8,710 bases of DNA from CALWPV01 sp045632125 (GTDB lineage Bacteria; Bacillota; Clostridia; Lachnospirales; Bianqueaceae). Positions within the stretch are counted from its first letter, which is position 1; each line of letters starts with the position of its first letter. The DNA lies in the NCBI GenBank assembly GCA_045632125.1, contig JAZQWC010000084.1:1-8710 (forward strand). The letters are read 5' to 3'. The notes under the pieces were generated by a model, which saw only the letters and a list, made by a program, of their open reading frames with translations, was not told where the DNA came from and searched no databases. Shown here piece after piece: positions 6,661 to 8,710 of the stretch. Position numbers and translations under genes: made by a program.

Positions 6661-7188
6661 TCACACGATCCCATATTTTTTTGCATAGTCGCACACAATA
6701 TCACGAAAATGCTCGTATTTAAAACTGTTTTTCACATCTGTAATATCCACATAGGCGCCCGCCATCAAGCTTTGAATCACTGCCTCTGCTACGAAGCACT
6801 CGAAGATCCAATCACTGCTAAACGCTTCTTCCACATCCACGTCCAGTTTTTGATTTACCCCCTCCACAGCAGCTCTATAGATCAAGTGGTCCGTCCCCAG
6901 TAGCTGGCCCATCTGCCGCAGACATTCCATGCCCTGACGCATATTCTCCACCGTGATCTTACCCTTATACTGCAACACCTTCTCACCGCCCGACAACAAA
7001 TGATCTACAGTGGTCCGCAGCACCTGTGCTAAATCCAGCAAAATCGCCGTGTCCGGCAGCGTCTCGCCCCGCTCCCACTTGCTCACCGACTGGAATGACA
7101 CTCCCAGCCGCTCTCCAAGCTCGTTCTGCGTCAGCCCATTTGCTCGCCGCAGCGCCGCAATCTGCTCACCAACTTTTTTCATATCCAC
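6661..7188 (-). CDS. XRE-family HTH regulator of the ABC exporter
   Basis: An N-terminal Cro/C1-type helix-turn-helix is evident: IAALRRANGLTQNELGERLG, then VSFQSVSKWERGETLPD, over about residues 5-60. About 95 further residues have no domain I recognise and end in DYAKKYGIV; these may sense a ligand or form a dimer. I place the start at GTG 7188 (about 175 residues) because GGAGG (plus 7197-7201) lies eight bases upstream. The ATG at 7212 lacks a good site and would leave only about a 10-base leader after the promoter at 7230-7258; the ATG at 7182 is 14 bases from the GGAGG. The exporter gene begins three bases after the stop. A motif like those repeated upstream overlaps its promoter, which suggests autoregulation; this is an inference. 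Confidence 0.88.
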   Translation of the reverse strand: MDMKKVGEQIAALRRANGLTQNELGERLGVSFQSVSKWERGETLPDTAILLDLAQVLRTTVDHLLSGGEKVLQYKGKITVENMRQGMECLRQMGQLLGTDHLIYRAAVEGVNQKLDVDVEEAFSSDWIFECFVAEAVIQSLMAGAYVDITDVKNSFKYEHFRDIVCDYAKKYGIV

Positions 7189-7196
7189 AATTGATT

Positions 7197-7201
7197 CCTC
7201 C
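7197..7201 (-). promoter_or_regulatory. Ribosome binding site that decides the XRE regulator start
   Basis: GGAGG on the minus strand, eight bases before GTG 7188 and 14 bases before the in-frame ATG 7182. It lies downstream of ATG 7212 and so cannot serve that codon. Confidence 0.65.
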
Positions 7202-7229
7202 AATTCATCCATTCCGCGCGTTTGCTTAC

Positions 7230-7258
7230 ATTATATCCGTGATTTCTGTTGTTTTCAA
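7230..7258 (-). promoter_or_regulatory. Sigma-70-type promoter of the XRE regulator and exporter
   Basis: On the minus strand TTGAAA (plus 7253-7258), a 17-base spacer and a perfect TATAAT (plus 7230-7235). The spacer contains the reverse complement of TATCCGTGATTT (plus 7234-7245), a variant of the motif repeated further upstream. This is a plausible operator for autorepression. Confidence 0.8.
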
Positions 7259-7649
7259 TAACGCCACGGGCGAAAGATCCGCGCTTCTTCTCGCCTTATG
7301 AACTTTGACTACGTTATTTGCCTAATAAGGTGTCATTTCACTACCAAACTATCCATTACAGTCCCTGCTTGCCATAAGATCACTACCATAATCAGTTCTT
7401 GCACTCAGCTATATTTTCCCTTTTCATTCATATCACTGATAACACAGGCAAAGTTTTCCACATTTTATCAATGTTTTCACGCATTGCACTCTAACCACTG
7501 ACAAAATTCATCTACTCTACCCGTGATTGAAACCGACACTTGATATACCACTGACTATGTAAGCTAATTCTATCAGTGATTCATGCAGACGTTTGCAGAA
7601 CAAGTGTAAAAACAGTCGGCTCTACCCGTGATGCAGCACATAACGCGCA
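7259..7649. other. Gene-free region with degenerate repeated motif
   Basis: I see no credible gene in these 391 bases between two divergent promoters. The notable content is a motif close to TAYCMGTGATT on the plus strand at 7466-7477 (weak, TATCAATGTTTT), 7518-7529, 7571-7582 and 7623-7634. The spacing is 52, 53 and 52 bases. ACCACTGAC occurs exactly at 7494-7502 and 7548-7556, and TATCACTGATAA, near-palindromic, at 7431-7442. The motif copies may be binding sites for the XRE protein; this is an inference. Confidence 0.5.
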
Positions 7650-7672
7650 ACTATTTATGGCATATACCAAAA
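7650..7672. repeat. Upstream operator copy of the DUF134 promoter
   Basis: The first copy of a 23-bp direct repeat (18 of 23 positions identical to 7710-7732). Its core GGCATATACC (7659-7668) is one base from a perfect palindrome. It ends six bases before the -35 box. Confidence 0.65.
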
Positions 7673-7678
7673 GCGCCC

Positions 7679-7706
7679 TTGACTTTTCCTCAAAACAAGA
7701 TATAAT
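7679..7706 (+). promoter_or_regulatory. Promoter of the DUF134-NifX-like operon
   Basis: TTGACT (7679-7684), a 16-base spacer and a perfect TATAAT (7701-7706). Transcription should start near 7713, giving about a 40-base leader. Operator-like repeats lie on both sides. Confidence 0.82.
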
Positions 7707-7709
7707 CAA

Positions 7710-7732
7710 ACTATAAATAGCATATGCCATAA
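7710..7732. repeat. Downstream operator copy of the DUF134 promoter
   Basis: The second copy of the 23-bp direct repeat, exactly 60 bp from the first. Its core contains the perfect palindrome GCATATGC (7720-7727). It covers the predicted transcription start, so a bound protein would block initiation. Confidence 0.65.
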
Positions 7733-7737
7733 ACAAA

Positions 7738-7744
7738 AAGGAGG
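7738..7744 (+). promoter_or_regulatory. Ribosome binding site supporting a TTG start
   Basis: AAGGAGG, eight bases before TTG 7753. No ATG lies at a usable distance, so this site fixes the unusual start codon. Confidence 0.85.
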
Positions 7745-7752
7745 ATCCCGCC

Positions 7753-8115
7753 TTGCCGAGACCCAGAAAATGCCGAAAGGTTTGTCAATTACCCAAACAC
7801 CAGGATTTCTACCCAATAAATGCTAGCAAAAATGAAATCCCTATCATTTTATCAGTGGACGAGTACGAAACCTTACGGCTCATCGATAAAGAAGGATTCT
7901 CTCAGGAAGAGTGCGGCACCTACATGCAGATCGCCAGAGCCACAGTGCAGCAGATCTACACCAGTGCCCGCCGAAAAGTGGCAGAAGCATTGGTAGAGGG
8001 TCGCCCGTTTCACATCGAAGGCGGCGACTACCACTTGTGTGATGGCAAGGAAGCCCATTGCGACTGCGGCGGCTGCCCCAAGCACCGCTGCCAGCGACAG
8101 CAAGCTTCAACCTAA
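7753..8115 (+). CDS. DUF134/UPF0251 family DNA-binding protein
   Basis: A 120-residue protein whose opening MPRPRKCRKVC is the hallmark of the DUF134 family. The TTG start is fixed by an AAGGAGG eight bases upstream and by this conserved opening. Residues 35-84 form a sigma-region-4-like helix-turn-helix (VDEYETLRLIDKEGFSQEEC, then ARATVQQIYTSARRKVAEAL). Cysteines occur at 7 and 11 and in a C-terminal cluster at 96, 103, 105, 108 and 113 (CDCGGCPKHRC), which could bind a metal or an iron-sulfur cluster. The family is often found next to NifX/NifB-like genes in anaerobes, as here. I infer that it is a metal- or redox-responsive autoregulator acting at the 23-bp repeats in its promoter. The function of the family is not well established. 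Confidence 0.92.
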   Translation: MPRPRKCRKVCQLPKHQDFYPINASKNEIPIILSVDEYETLRLIDKEGFSQEECGTYMQIARATVQQIYTSARRKVAEALVEGRPFHIEGGDYHLCDGKEAHCDCGGCPKHRCQRQQAST

Positions 8116-8160
8116 TCACAGATCAAACGATAAAATCCATATATAAAAGGAGAAAACGCT

Positions 8161-8583
8161 ATGAAAATTGCAGTTACCTACGATAACGGACAGATTTTTC
8201 AGCATTTTGGACACACTGAACAGTTTAAAGTATATACCATTGAAGATGGAAAGGTGATCATGGCCGAAGTCATCGATACCGACGGACAGGGCCACGGCGC
8301 GTTGGCCGGCGTCCTAAATTCCATCGATGCCGATGCCCTGATCTGCGGCGGCATTGGCGGCGGTGCTCAAATGGCTCTTGCCCAGGCAGGCATTCGCTTA
8401 TTTGCAGGCGTTGCCGGCGATGCTGATGCAGCCGTTGCCGCTTTGTTAAATGGCACTCTGGATTTCAGCACCAGCGCCAACTGTAACCATCACGGTGACC
8501 ATCATCACGAAGGCGGTTCCTGCGGAAGTCATGGTTGCGAAAGTCATCATGATCATGGCTGCGGTGGCCACTGCCACAACTAA
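8161..8583 (+). CDS. NifX/NifB-like FeMo-cofactor-domain protein with His/Cys-rich tail
   Basis: Residues 1-103 form a dinitrogenase iron-molybdenum cofactor-binding domain of the NifX/NafY/NifB-C type. The family marks are MKIAVTYDNG, QHFGHTEQF (His15, His18) and ICGGIGGGAQMALAQAGI. Related proteins hold or carry metal clusters in the cytoplasm. The last 33 residues (108-140) contain 11 His and 5 Cys among Gly and Ser, in patterns such as HHGDHHHEGG and CGGHCHN; this looks like a metal-binding or metal-storage tail. AAGGAG lies eight bases before the ATG, and the gap from the DUF134 stop is 45 bases. No nitrogenase gene is in the window, so a role in nitrogen fixation should not be assumed. 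Which metal or cluster it binds is unknown. Confidence 0.92.
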   Translation: MKIAVTYDNGQIFQHFGHTEQFKVYTIEDGKVIMAEVIDTDGQGHGALAGVLNSIDADALICGGIGGGAQMALAQAGIRLFAGVAGDADAAVAALLNGTLDFSTSANCNHHGDHHHEGGSCGSHGCESHHDHGCGGHCHN

Positions 8584-8589
8584 TTTACA

Positions 8590-8604
8590 TTTCGCATAGC
8601 GAAA
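8590..8604 (+). terminator. Small hairpin before the main terminator
   Basis: TTTCGC-ATA-GCGAAA: a perfect 6-bp stem with a 3-base loop, six bases after the stop codon and followed by an A-rich stretch. There is no T-run, so it is more likely a 3'-end stabiliser than a terminator by itself. Confidence 0.4.
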
Positions 8605-8611
8605 AACAGAA

Positions 8612-8659
8612 AAAGGTCATTGCAAGTCGAGATTTCGATCTCGGTTTGCAATGACCTTT
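8612..8659. terminator. 22-bp-stem intrinsic terminator, probably bidirectional
   Basis: Arms 8612-8633 and 8638-8659 pair over 22 bp with only two G-U pairs and a TTCG loop. On the plus strand CATTTTTATATTT follows. On the minus strand the hairpin reads out into a T-rich stretch (CCTTTTTCTGTTTTTCG). It closes the DUF134-NifX operon and can serve the gene entering from the right. Confidence 0.9.
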
Positions 8660-8683
8660 CATTTTTATATTTACATACAAGAA

Positions 8684-8710
8684 TTAAGCCCGCTCGATCA
8701 CGACAGCCTG
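8684..8710 (-). CDS. C-terminal end of a gene entering from the right
   Basis: On the minus strand an open frame reads QAVVIERA and then TAA (plus 8684-8686). It is supported only by the T-rich exit of the bidirectional terminator just downstream of this stop, and by the lack of any plus-strand signal here. Eight residues are too few to identify the product. Confidence 0.45.
   Translation of the reverse strand, partial: QAVVIERA

Noticed and set aside
7189..7212. Upstream ATG at 7212 as start of the XRE regulator
   Set aside because: It is only about 10 bases from the predicted transcription start and has no good ribosome site, while GGAGG is correctly spaced for GTG 7188.
7298..7501. Small open frame (67 codons) in the gene-free region upstream of the XRE promoter
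   Set aside because: There is no ribosome site before its ATG, the composition is Cys/Phe/Ser/Thr-rich without a fold or signal peptide I recognise, and it crosses the repeated motif region.
7466..7634. Regularly spaced motif read as a CRISPR array
   Set aside because: Repeats are short and degenerate (about 12 bases), the spacing elements are not repeat-flanked spacers, and no cas gene is present.
7753..8583. Reading this operon as part of a nitrogen-fixation cluster
   Set aside because: Only the cofactor-binding domain is shared with Nif proteins. No nifH, nifD, nifK or full-length nifB is visible, and stand-alone members are common in non-fixing anaerobes.

Overview
The window looks like chromosomal DNA of an anaerobic Bacillota, most likely a member of the Clostridia. 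The grounds are strong AGGAGG-type ribosome sites, tightly overlapping operons, an AzlCD pair, an XRE regulator with its ABC exporter, and a DUF134/NifX-like pair that is typical of anaerobes. This placement rests on gene types and style, not on a database match; genus and species cannot be given. No tRNA, rRNA, CRISPR array or transposase gene is visible.

Region 1 (1-3947, minus strand) is one compact operon. A sigma-70-type promoter (TTGAAG-N17-TACAAT) is followed by a 16-bp palindrome at the expected transcription start. The order is then pcp (pyroglutamyl-peptidase I), a cytoplasmic M14 zinc carboxypeptidase, azlC, azlD, a short peptide deformylase with an altered motif 1, and the start codon of one more gene that runs off the window. 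Four of the junctions are overlaps or abutments. The contents suggest intracellular peptide breakdown coupled to amino-acid export. Two of its enzymes (Pcp and deformylase) remove different N-terminal blocking groups, pyroglutamate and formyl.

Region 2 (about 4036-4970, minus strand) is a single-gene accessory segment. It encodes an unrecognised 258-residue protein with a putative PD-(D/E)XK nuclease-like C-terminus. Its 3' end runs into a GGGGACGGACC-type imperfect palindrome that resembles a small mobile or REP-like element. A terminator-like hairpin lies between its putative promoter and its ribosome site.

Region 3 (4897-7258, minus strand) holds an XRE-family regulator and an ABC exporter half-transporter, three bases apart, with a good promoter (TTGAAA-N17-TATAAT) and an intrinsic terminator. 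Upstream lies about 400 bp without a gene that contains a degenerate TAYCMGTGATT motif repeated about every 52 bp.

Region 4 (7650-8659, plus strand) is a two-gene operon: a DUF134/UPF0251 DNA-binding protein with a TTG start, then a NifX/NifB-like FeMo-cofactor-domain protein with a His/Cys-rich tail. Its promoter (TTGACT-N16-TATAAT) lies between two copies of a 23-bp direct repeat whose core is the near-palindrome GGCATATGCC, exactly 60 bp apart. This is a convincing operator pair. A 22-bp-stem hairpin closes the operon and probably also terminates a gene that enters from the right end on the minus strand.
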